Assembly: GCA_029582165.1 (NCBI GenBank)
Contig: CM055881.1
Coordinates: forward strand, 23,479,594-23,543,593
DNA length: 64,000 bases
Reading direction: 5' to 3'
Source of the DNA: Portulaca oleracea
Taxonomy: Eukaryota > Streptophyta > Magnoliopsida > Caryophyllales > Portulacaceae
The number at the start of each line of letters is the position of its first letter. Within the stretch, counting starts at the first letter, position 1. The notes below the pieces were generated by a model that saw only the letters and a program-made list of their open reading frames with translations, had not been told where the DNA came from and searched no databases. Shown here piece after piece: positions 41,279 to 51,300 of the stretch. Made by a program: the position numbers and the translations under genes.

Positions 41279-43457
41279 ATGGAATCTCTGTGGAAGCTTA
41301 TGTATTTGTTAGAGCCTGCTCCAATTACTCTCATTATGACGGCAGTTGCCGTTACTTTTGGATCTGCATTCCGTGCTCTGAACTATGGAAAAGAAATGGA
41401 ACGTAACCGTGAACTTTCTGAAGCATCAATAACCTTGGATAGGTCTCAAGCACTGATGATCCCAGTAATGAGCTCTTTGAGCTTAATTTTGATGTTCTAC
41501 TTGTTCTCCTCTGTGTCACAACTCCTAACTGCTTTCACAGCAGTTGCTTCTGCCTCCTCTCTTTTCTTCTGTCTGTCACCTTATGTCAATCAAATGAAAT
41601 CACAACTTGGGTTAGCCGATCCATTTGTTTCACGTTGCTGTTCGAAATCATTTACTCGGACACAGGGGCTTCTCTTGGTTGCATGCTTTAGCATAGTAGC
41701 TGCTTGGCTTGTATCTGGGCACTGGATACTCAACAACTTGTTGGGGATCTCTATTTGTATTGCATTTGTAAGTCACGTACGGCTTCCAAACATAAAAGTC
41801 TGCGCAATGCTTCTCGTATGCTTGTTTATGTACGACATTTTTTGGGTCTTCTACTCTGAGAGATTCTTCGGGGCAAATGTAATGGTTTCAGTAGCTACTC
41901 AGCAGGCTTCAAATCCGGTTCATACAGTGGCTAACAGTTTGAGTCTCCCTGGTTTGCAATTGATTACCAAGAAACTGGAGCTTCCGGTGAAGATTGTATT
42001 CCCTAGGAATTTGCTTGGTGGAGTAATTCCTGGAGGAAGTGCTGCGGACTTCATGATGCTTGGTCTAGGAGATATGGTAAGTCATTCTTCCTATGTAAAT
42101 GACTATAATGGCCTGCTGCCTTATTGAGGAGGGGCAAAAAAAACCATTGTAATGCCTCACTCTCTTAAGCCAGATTATGTTTCATACTCACTTTCATCTG
42201 TAGAATTTGTCGAGATATTTTCATGTTCATTGTTCATCACTTACGATTGCAAATTCTGAATTTGTGAATGGGGATACTGTTGATATGCTTTTATATATAA
42301 GGTGTGTTTGGTTGGATTATTTCCCTTCCCAAGTTGACAAACTTTCCTATATTTGGTAGAAATTTTTTTGGTGGGGGGTAGGGAACTTTTTTCCCAGGAA
42401 AGCTGTTGTTGAGATTCTAGCAAATACGCCTGCAAATGGCCAATAAGCATCAACTGTCAGTATATGACCATATTGAAATCGTTTCAGAGCGCTGGTAGGT
42501 GTTTTGGTGTGGTCCATGTCTCTCTTGATATGTGTAATTGATTAATGTGTATGTTTTATATCTACTTACATTGAAGTAATTTCCAACATAGTTAGTTGTG
42601 TATGGTCTTTCAGGCAATCCCCGCCATGCTTCTGGCATTGGTTCTCTGCTTTGACCATAGAAAGAGCAGGGAAACAGTGAGCCCATTTGATTTTGCTTCT
42701 TCTAGAGGCCACAAGTATATATGGTATGCGACTTCTGGATATGCTATTGGGCTGGTTGTTGCTTTATCTGCTGGGATTTTGACACATTCACCACAGCCAG
42801 CTCTTCTGTACCTGGTAAGTCATTTCTTAGTGTTTTCTGCGTTTGTCTAACGAATGAATGATTACTTCATCATCTTGAGCGGGAACATGTGATATGGTAT
42901 TGCTTTGTGCTATTCGACTATTGGCGGATGGAGAACCCTTTTTCAGATTGGAAATATATCTAAAACCCTATACGACGATCACTTCACTTCCTCTATTCTG
43001 GGTTCCCATCTCTCTCTCCGTCCCCATTCGTGGAGCATCCTCACTCCTGCTGCTCTTGTGCCCTGTTTAAACTTAACAGTTACCCCATGCTACTAGTGTC
43101 TATGATATGTTTACTCAGCATATTTTTATGCAATATTCGAACTTTTATATTATGAGTTCATCATGTGTCACTGTCAATAATAAATGATCAATCTAATGCA
43201 AGAACTTTGGTTGACCCGACCGTAAAGTCAAGAAATTGAGTTTGATACAGCCCTGTTACTGTAGATAGTCAAAAAAACTATGTATTCATCAGTTTGATAT
43301 GTATCTGCATAAATAATCTGTTGGTGCTTTGTGGATTCAGGTGCCTTCAACATTGGGTCCGATAATTGTGATATCATGGATGAGAAAGGAGCTTACAGAG
43401 CTTTGGGAAGGTCCAATGCCAAACATGAACGACAAAACTCATTCAATCGAAGTATGA
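41279..43457 (+). CDS. SPPL1: Signal peptide peptidase-like 1 (intramembrane aspartyl protease)
   Basis: Three coding exons (41279-42076, 42614-42814, 43341-43457), all joined in phase 0 with GT-AG introns, give 371 residues, about the length of Arabidopsis SPPL1 (372). The protein is a multi-pass GxGD aspartyl protease that cleaves membrane-spanning segments, in endomembranes. Catalytic motifs are YD (Tyr185-Asp186 in LFMYDIFWVF), GLGD (262-265, at the end of exon 1) and PAL (328-330, in QPALLYL). It lacks the long N-terminal domain of larger SPPLs, which fits the SPPL1 type. The first ATG with the conserved MESLWKLMYLLEPAP start was chosen. Intron 1 contains a short GTGTGTTTGG repeat fragment (42300). 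Confidence 0.93.
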
Positions 43458-43634
43458 ACTGCCCTTACATAACATAAGGGTTTGGAAAATGTAAAGTTAT
43501 GGAAAGCGGGTGGGGGTTTGTTGCTTCTGTTTTCATTACTCTGCTGGATCACCTGCTGTAGTTGCCAAGGACAAAAACGATAATCAGATAATATCCATTT
43601 CTCGTTGATTCTATCTTTTACATCATAGTTCATA

Positions 43635-43891
43635 CTCCCTCCATTCCATATTAGTTGTGGTCTTTGGAAATTGCACAGACAAATTTCAAAAATTTTGACT
43701 ATAAATTTCTCAATATAAACAATGAGTTCCTGTATAAAATTACCATTATTAGATTCGTAATGAAAAATATTATCATGAAGGTATAATATTGCAATTGTTA
43801 ATAACATATTATATAAGAAATTATTAATCAAAGAGTGATATTAGAGATCGTAAAAGTCAAAAATATGACAATTAATATGAAACAGAGATAG
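43635..43891. mobile_element. Stowaway-like MITE, 257 bp
   Basis: It starts CTCCCTCCATTCC after TA (43633-43634) and ends GAAACAGAGATAG before TA (43892-43893). Inner parts ATATTAGTTG and CAATTAATAT extend the inverted repeat. It lies 178 bp past the SPPL1 stop, so it may be inside the 3' UTR or terminator zone. Confidence 0.72.
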
Positions 43892-43905
43892 TATTCATTT
43901 ATGTA

Positions 43906-44264
43906 CAAAAAATTACTTAGGGGTACCCTAATTTTTGGTGAAATGTTTTTCTGGTACCCCAACTTTTAAAAACTAATTTTGGGGTACCCTAACTTTTAGA
44001 ATTAGAAATAATTAGGTGAATTTTCGGCCAATTATTTGAATTCAACGGTGAGTTTTAGGCGGGAAATTGATTAAGTGTTTTTGTGGATGAAAATGTCCTT
44101 TGTTTTCGTGGACGAAAATGATTTGAATCAATCGGAGTTTCGCCGGAAATGCACCTAGTAATTTCTAATCCTAAAAGTTAGGGTACCCCAAAATTAGTTT
44201 TGAAAAGTTAGGGTACCAAAAAATTGTTTCTTCAAAAGTTAGGGTACCTCTAAGTAATTTTTTG
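43906..44264. mobile_element. Mutator-like MITE with 9-bp target duplication, 359 bp
   Basis: Terminal repeats CAAAAAATTACTTAGGGG and CTCTAAGTAATTTTTTG continue as long inverted arms of about 110 bp, each holding three copies of an AAAAGTTAGGGTACC-type unit. A perfect 9-bp target duplication ATTTATGTA lies at 43897-43905 and 44265-44273, typical of Mutator-type elements. The central part has no ORF. Confidence 0.88.
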
Positions 44265-44273
44265 ATTTATGTA

Positions 44274-45639
44274 ACTTGGACTGTTTCTGGCCCATGTTCC
44301 AATGATCCGATATGCATACTGTGTTAAAACTGTAAAACTATCATTTCCATTGTTTGAGTGATAACCTCTCTAAGCTCATCATTTGCTTAACTAATGGACC
44401 GTTCACAGAATTTTATCCGACCAAAATATCTAAATATGTTTGATCTGAAAAAAAGTCAATTTGGTTCGAACCTAATTTTGACATTAATTGAATTGACTAA
44501 ATATTATGAAACAATACTCTTACTTCTTTTGTTATCTGAATCCTGTTTTGACTTGAATTTAGTTTCGTCTAACATGTTCGACAAACTGAATTTAGACATC
44601 AATTTCTTGTTCAAATTTCAATATTGATCGAATTTAACTGACTCGAACTTTTGCCCGCGCTTGAAGGGAGCTTTAAAAAATATTAACGCCACCCTTGTGA
44701 TCATCAGATCATGACCATTTTATAGATGTCGATCCTCAAATACCTGAGAACAAAGAGCTTGTTTTTTAGTGAAAAAGAGAACATTAGTTCCAGATTTCAA
44801 GGGCATGGGCTCTAAGGCAAGCATCAAGAAAATTGGTGGCATTAATCATACAAATAATTGGATTATCTTAAAACTATTTTGAATTTGCTTTGTTTAGGAT
44901 TGTACATGTAGCTTTAGAAATTTTTGAGGTGATGATCACAAAACGTGAAATTTATAATATATTATTCGCATTTGGTACTACTAAATCATTTTCTATCAGA
45001 TAATTAATGATATAATTTAGTATTCAAGAATGTGGAGGTCAGATACTAATTATAACAATTCTCTACCTACAAATGCCATTTATTAAGGTACACGAAATTT
45101 CGAAGAATTCAAGTTTTTTGTTATTTAGAAATTTTTTAAAACGATACAAGCCTTTATACATGTAAATTCGGTGTATTTGTCAAATGTGATGTTGATCACT
45201 TAATTTTTAACATAAATAAATTTTGGTAGTCAATTAGAAAAGAGAAAACATCAATTTCCTACTTTTTTTTTTCTCTTCTCCTCAAATGGAAAAAAATGCT
45301 AGCCAACCTTTCTTTCTTTCACTCTCATAGAAAAAACTCTAGCTACCGCATTCAATTCTTGTTAGGGGTTATCATAAGTCATTATTGGTAATAAACCTCA
45401 ACATTTTTAGTTTTTGTAGATTTTGGGTACATTGATAATAAATCTTTTGATTATTACTTTTCAATAAATTATCTCCCCATTATATGAGACTTTGGTTGTT
45501 AATTTGGTTCCTTATCTAATGTGAGGCTTTTCTTGCCTAAATTTGAAGATTTTGATTGAGAAAATTATAGGGATGTTGCAAGCTTTCTTATAAAATAATT
45601 CAGAGAAAATACTATATCTTGCTCTCAAAGGCAAGACGG
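44274..45639. other. AT-rich intergenic stretch
   Basis: I see no gene or clear repeat structure here. The short frames are AT-rich chance ORFs. Confidence 0.5.
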
Positions 45640-45880
45640 CAAGGCCGAGAGCAAAATTGAGGTTAGCTTTCTCAAGTCTGGATGGAAAAGAACAGCATGA
45701 GCATGCAGACGACATGAATATAGATGAAGTCTCTACCGGTAATGATACTTTCAAACGGAAGTTGAACCATCTGCAAATAGAGAACGGAGGGAGGAAATTC
45801 ATAGCCCTTGAAAACATTGTTTCTTCAAATACTTTGGATGGCGAATCGGCGGAGGTTGTTTCACAACTCCACCCAGCCCA

Positions 45881-46760
45881 ATGAGTATCCTAGCTCTAAA
45901 CTATCGGGGACTTGGCGACCCCCGAGCAGTTAATGATTTGTTGAGTTTTATCCGCAAATCAAAGCCATCGATTGTCTTCCTTTCGGGGACAAAGAGAAGT
46001 ATACGAGAAATGAACCACATTCGTCAGCGTCTGTCGAGCTTTCATGGAGTTAGTGTTGACAGTAGAGGAAGATCTGGTGGTCTGGCCCTCCTATGCTTAA
46101 GGAAATTAACATCGGCCTGTTGTCTTACTCTTCGCATCACATAGACGTCAGCGTTGACAATGGCCTGGGCAATGCAAAACGGCGCTTCACGGGGCTTTAC
46201 GGCTGCTAGGCACACCTGAAGTTGAATACCTGTCGATTGGTAGAGGACCTCCGTACCCACTCACAACTCCTATGGCTCCTCGGAGGGGACATCAATGAGA
46301 TCTTCTACAACTTTGAGAAACAAGGAGCCCCCCCCCCCCCCCCGCCCCCAAAACCTAAAATGTTCTTGATGCCTTTCAAGAAACCTTTGCGAATAGTGGA
46401 CTGATGGACATAGGGTACAAAGGTTACGCATTTACTTGGTGGAACAAGAGAATTGGGAGTGAAGCCGTTGAGGAGCGATTAGACAGATTTGTGAGCACCG
46501 CAGATTGGACATCACTATTCCCCATGGCTGAAGTGCATCATGTTGAAGAAAATCTTTCCGATCACCTCCCTCTCCGTGTCAATCTGAATGTTGGAATCTC
46601 TGCTACCCAACCTCGAGGTAAAAGATTTTTCTTTGAAAATATGTGGATCACTAACGACACATGTGAATTCATTATTTCATATAGTTGGGGCACCTCAGGA
46701 GAAGACACTTCATGTGGGGATTGCGTCTCGAAACTGGACCAGTGCAGACAGTCCCTGTAA
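45881..46760 (+). pseudogene. LINE endonuclease domain
   Basis: The domain opens MSILALNYRGLGDPRAV, the usual start of plant L1 ORF2, with decayed active-site blocks. The expected E in the ETK motif is G (LSGTKRS). LLGGDINEI (Asp-Asn block) and LSDHLPL (the SDH motif) follow in later frames. A run of 17 C bases (46330-46343 and nearby) lies inside and encodes prolines. Frame changes occur near 46145, 46330-46400 and 46750. Confidence 0.8.
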
Positions 46761-46769
46761 ATATGGTCT

Positions 46770-48170
46770 GTAGAAATTTTTGGAAACGTTTAGCGTTCAA
46801 TCAAGAAAGTACAGCAGGCTCTAGGGAATGTTAGCTCGCCTCAGGATAGAAGACATCTTCTTGACAAATTGAGGAAGCTACAGAACCAAGAAGAAATAAT
46901 GTGGTGGCAACGCGCAAAGAATGATTTTCTGCTTTATGGAGACAAGAACTCAAAATGGTTCTATCGCAGGGCCTCCTCGAGATGCAAGACCAATACAATA
47001 AATCAACTGCAAGATTCCAACGGTGCAATCTGTTGAATCTTCCGATGACATTGCCCGACTTTTTACAGAATATTATGAAGTCCTTTTCAAGACAGAAGGA
47101 GCTCACAACCTCGAAGAAGTTTTGCAGCATGTACAGGCCAAAGTCACTTCGGATATGAACGGCAAACTGACCTCTCCATATACTCTCGAAGAAGTGAAAG
47201 CCGCGATTTTCCAGATGCACCCGGCAAGTCTCCGAGCCCCGATGGCTTTAATCCATATTTTTACTAGCGTTTCTGGAATATTGTCGGCCAAGATGTCACG
47301 ACAGTTGTTCTCGACATGCTAAATGGAGGTGTTTTTCCAGAGGGGATCAACCATACTCTTGTAGCGTTGATTCCAAAATCCAGGTTAGCGTGATTGACTT
47401 CCGTTCTATTAGCCTCACTAATGTTTTGGTTAAAATTGCCACCAAAATAATGGCAAATCGCCTCAAGGAGATCCTACCGGACATCATATCGGAAGCACAA
47501 AGTGGTTTTGTGAAGAACAGGCTAATCAACGATAATATTCTGGTTGCCTACGAACTTTTTCATCACATCCATTGTCACACAGGGGCTCATGGATACATGT
47601 CCATAAAGCTCGATATGAAAAAGGCGTTTGACCAGGTGGAGTGGCCTTTCCTCAGTGGTATGTTACGAAAACTCGGTTTCTGTGATTCTTGGGTCAATAG
47701 GGTGATGAGTTTTATGAATCACCCACTTTCTCTTTCTTGATAAACGGCGCTGCTAGGGGCTTCATCAAGCCCTCTCGGGGACTCCGACAAGGAGACCCCC
47801 TCTCTCCCTTTTTATTCGCCATTGTCACTAAGGGTCTTACAGCATTACTTCAGAATGCAGTTTCCACAGGCTCGCTGAAAGTTATAAAAATCTGTAGAGA
47901 TGCTCCCGAGATCTCTCATCTCATGTTTGCAGATGCCACCATTCTTTTCGGCAAAGCCACGGCGGAGCAAGCCAGACATATCAAGCGCATCCTCCATCTT
48001 TACGAAGGAGCATCGGGATAACAAGTAAACTATGCCAAGACGGATGCGGTCTTCCACAAACATGCGACCCAAGAAAATCGAGATGATATCAAAGCAATTC
48101 TGGATATACGAGAAGTTCTATCACACAAAAAATATCTTGGGCTACCCACTCGGGTCAGCAAATCGTGATA
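46770..48170 (+). pseudogene. LINE reverse transcriptase
   Basis: RT blocks are spread over several frames: NRLKEILPDIISEAQSGFVK with RLINDNILVAYEL (47450-47560), MSIKLDMKKAFDQVEW (47598-47645), RGLRQGDPLSPFLFAIV (47776-47826) and the active-site box FADATILF near 47927-47950, where FADD is expected. Loss of the second Asp would kill the enzyme. KKYLGLPTRV near 48128 marks the end. Confidence 0.82.
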
Positions 48171-48389
48171 CAAGGACCTAATTTGAGTGAAGGACATGTT
48201 TGCAAAACGACTTGGTAATTGGGGCGACACCTTCCTCTCATGGGCAGGCCGAGAGGTAGTTATTAAAGCTGTGGTACAAGCCCTCCCGGTCTATGTTATG
48301 AGCACCTTCAAATTGCCTTCCTCTCTTTGCGATGACATACAAAGGATGTCATGAGGTACTAGTGGGGAGCAAAGCAAAACGAACGAAGC

Positions 48390-49861
48390 TTCGTTGGTTG
48401 CAGCCGAAACATCTAGGTCTGACGAAGGAATTGGGTGGCATGGGTTTCAAAAATTCGGAGGATTTCAATTTGACTTTACTAGCCAAATAGGTCTGGCGTC
48501 TTTGGCGAAATTCGTCCTCCCTAGCTGCAAAGGTGCTAAAGGCCAAATATTTTCCCAACGGAGACATAATCTCAGCACCCCTTGGCCCAAGACCGAGTTA
48601 CATATGGCGAAGCTTATGTGCAGCAAGAGACCTGGCCAAGTCACGAACTCGATGGTTTGTCGGCAATGGGCAGAAAATAGATCTGTGGGGGGACAAATGA
48701 CTGAATCGAGACCCTTCGTATAAGGTTATTACACCTCCAGGCACTCATCAACCAATCTCAGTGGCTTCGCTGATTGATATGGAGAAAGAAAACTGGGACA
48801 ATCAAAAATTGGAGGACATTTTTCTGCCAATCGACATCGACGCTATCACCTCAATCCCACTCAGTAATACATGGCCGGAAGATAGAATAGCTTGGAATGA
48901 CACGAAGGATGGTGAATATAGTGTCAAAACATGCTACCAACATCTGTCTACTACACGCCTCTCTCGGAACGCCTCATCGAGCAAAGAAAGCAGTAGCACT
49001 GTCTGGAAACATATATGAAAACTAAAAATTCCCCCTCGCATTCGAGCTTTTGGTTGGCGGTTATGCAAGGAGATCCTTCCCTCGGTCGGTGCAATAGTGA
49101 GAAGAATCAAAACCATAGACCCGAGATGTCAGGTGTGTGGGTGCGGAATCGAAACAAACATCCACAACATTTTTAAATGTCCCCCGTTTACATAAATTTG
49201 GGAGCAAAGCGGTCTGGATGCGGCACTTTGGGAGCCAAACTACATCGTGGCTATTGATTATGTGCAGCAAGCGCTTAACATTCTCAAACATGACCTGGTC
49301 GAACTGTTCTTTGTACTCATGTGGCAATGTTGGAATGTAAGAAACAAGCTCATCCACAATAGAGGATCCTTCAATGCTATGACGCTAATCTCCAAAGCTC
49401 AAGAAATAGTGAAGGACTATATGTCTATTCCCCCTCCGAAGCCTCTCCCTCGGAACCCCACAATTCAGTATGGATACCCCCACAACAAGGTCACTGGAAA
49501 TTGAATTTCGACGTGTCAAAAATTGGGGAATGGGGTCGAGGATGGGGATTCGTCATCAGGGATCATGCCGGAGACGTTGTTGCAGCAGGTGTGAGACAGA
49601 GGCAAGGATTTAGTACAGTGGAAGTGGAAGAAGCCCAAGCATGTCTTTTTAGCTTGAATATAGCATGGCAGATGGGTTTCCAGGCTCTCATCCTTGAAGG
49701 AGATTGCCTCACGCTCATTCTCAAACTGAAAACTGGCTTCAAAGGGAACCATAACCTTGGCATAGTGATTGATGAAATTGTAAAGCTTGCCGAAACTTTT
49801 GAATTTATTTCCTGGAATCATATTTTACAAGCTAGGAATAGGGTAGCCCACTCCTTAGCTC
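48390..49861 (+). pseudogene. LINE zinc-finger and RNase H region, first part
   Basis: WNDTKDGEYSVKTCYQ (near 48890-48945) and CQVCGCGIETNIHNIFKCPP (near 49129-49190) are the zf-RVT region. The RNase H frame starts at 49501 (NFDVSKIGEWGRGWGFVIRD) and holds VEEAQACLFSLNIA and ALILEGDCLTLI, so the acidic residues D, E, D are in place. It is cut at 49861 by the hAT-type MITE; sense resumes at 50438. Confidence 0.78.
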
Positions 49862-50429
49862 TAGGGATGGCAGTCAAGTCCGAATCCGAAGCGAATCCGA
49901 TTCGCTCTGGCTAAAAAATCTGAATCCGAATTCGACTAAAAAAACTCCGAATTTGAATCCGATTAAAAAAATCCGACTCCGATTATAATTAGGGCGGGTA
50001 TGGAGGTGACCACCTCCGATCCGATTAAGTCCGATTATAGTCGATTCAATTAAGTTCGATTAAGTCCGATTATAATAATTAATATAAAAAATTTAAAAAA
50101 ACTGAAAATTAAAATTAAAAAATTAAGAATTATTGTTGGTGTTTGATTTTAACAAGTATGATATATAATCAGAGGTAATCGGAGTTAGAAGTAATCGGAG
50201 TCGGAGGAAATCATTTTATGGAAACGTATAACAGCTAATCGGAGTCGGAGGTAATCGGAGGTAATCGGAGTCGGAGATGGAGTTGGGTACCTCCGATTAA
50301 GTTTGGATTTGAAGGTCCTCCCACCTGCGATTAATCGGATTTGGAGGTGGACCTCCACCTCCGATTATTAATTGGAGCGAAGGTGAAGGTACCTACCTCC
50401 GATTCACCTCCGACCCATTGCCATCCCTA
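49862..50429. mobile_element. hAT-type MITE, copy 2 (568 bp)
   Basis: Perfect terminal inverted repeats TAGGGATGGCA/TGCCATCCCTA lie between a perfect 8-bp target duplication CTTAGCTC (49854-49861 and 50430-50437). Subterminal zones share the CCGATTA/CCTCCGA words with copy 1 at 5066-6084 but lack its 490-bp internal segment. The target is the RNase H frame of the L1 element. Confidence 0.93.
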
Positions 50430-50437
50430 CTTAGCTC

Positions 50438-50588
50438 ACCTGCAACCACATGATTCGGATGATCGAATTTGGTTGGAGGAGGGTCCAAAGGCTTCGTTGG
50501 CCTTGGCCCGGGATGATATGTATCGTTTCTCTAATATTAATAATATTTAGTCGCTCGTTTTGGCGGTTTTTCCTCAAAAGAAAAAAAT
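50438..50588 (+). pseudogene. LINE RNase H C-terminal tail and 3' end
   Basis: After the MITE, the coding sense continues (DDRIWLEEGP, then ASLALARDDM) to the TAG at 50548-50550, then a short 3' UTR and an A-rich tail. Leaving out one copy of the target duplication plus the MITE, the frame joins in phase, which confirms the insertion borders. Confidence 0.8.
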
Positions 50589-51300
50589 TCAACAATGAAA
50601 TTTTATATAATTCGATAATGGCGATCTTTCTTTCAAGAATCATTCATCATATAAATTTTTGCAGCTTCAAAAAAGTTATACAATAGCTCGTCGCAATCCA
50701 GAAAAGACCCCAAAGATGTCGAAGAATGCAGTTAGTAGCCTGAAGATAATTACAGGTTTAGAGTAAGTGAACGTAAGATTTATTATTAACTTTTTAAAGA
50801 TAAGAATTTACTATAGTGAGATTATTTTCATTGTGGATGGCATATCACTCAATTTTTCTATTACGTTTTATTAATGAAAATTTCTTCTCTTTTATAACAA
50901 GAAAATCGCAGATTGCAAAAAAACTTTCTCACTTGGAAAACATTATTATTGTACAATGTAGGGTAAGCGATTTCGGGTACACAGTCCTAAAACTTGGAAT
51001 TTTATCATTACCTGTTGGAACATATTCCTAATTTTTAGGAACCTTACCTTTATCAACAGTTCAGATTCTTATTCCATGTTATACCCATCAATTATGAAAA
51101 TTTTATTTTTTGATGTATATAATTTTTTTTCAAAATACTAATTTTCTACCTAAATACTAAATACACGATACTAACTAATTATCATGCTTACAATGCCACA
51201 TTTGATTTTATCATTGGCAAAAAAAAAAAAGAATTGCAACCAATTTCTCAATAATATATATTTTAATAATTTTATTTATTTATTTATTTATTTATTTATA
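50589..51300. other. AT-rich stretch with TTTA microsatellite
   Basis: No gene seen. A TTTA repeat of about six units lies at 51274-51300. Confidence 0.6.

Larger units (their letters stand above)
45640..50588 (+). mobile_element. L1-type LINE, degenerate, with hAT-type insertion
   Basis: The order is ORF1 tail (45657-45884), endonuclease, reverse transcriptase, zinc-finger region, RNase H and a 3' end with CAAAAGAAAAAAA (50574-50587). This is the layout of plant L1 elements carrying a C-terminal RNase H. Stops and frameshifts occur throughout, so it is inactive. The 5' border is uncertain; ORF1 is cut short. A hAT-type MITE (49862-50429) interrupts the RNase H. Confidence 0.85.

Noticed and set aside
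42301..42410. MITE in SPPL1 intron 1 starting GGTGTGTTTGG
   Set aside because: Only a left-end-like segment is visible. I found no matching right end or target duplication.
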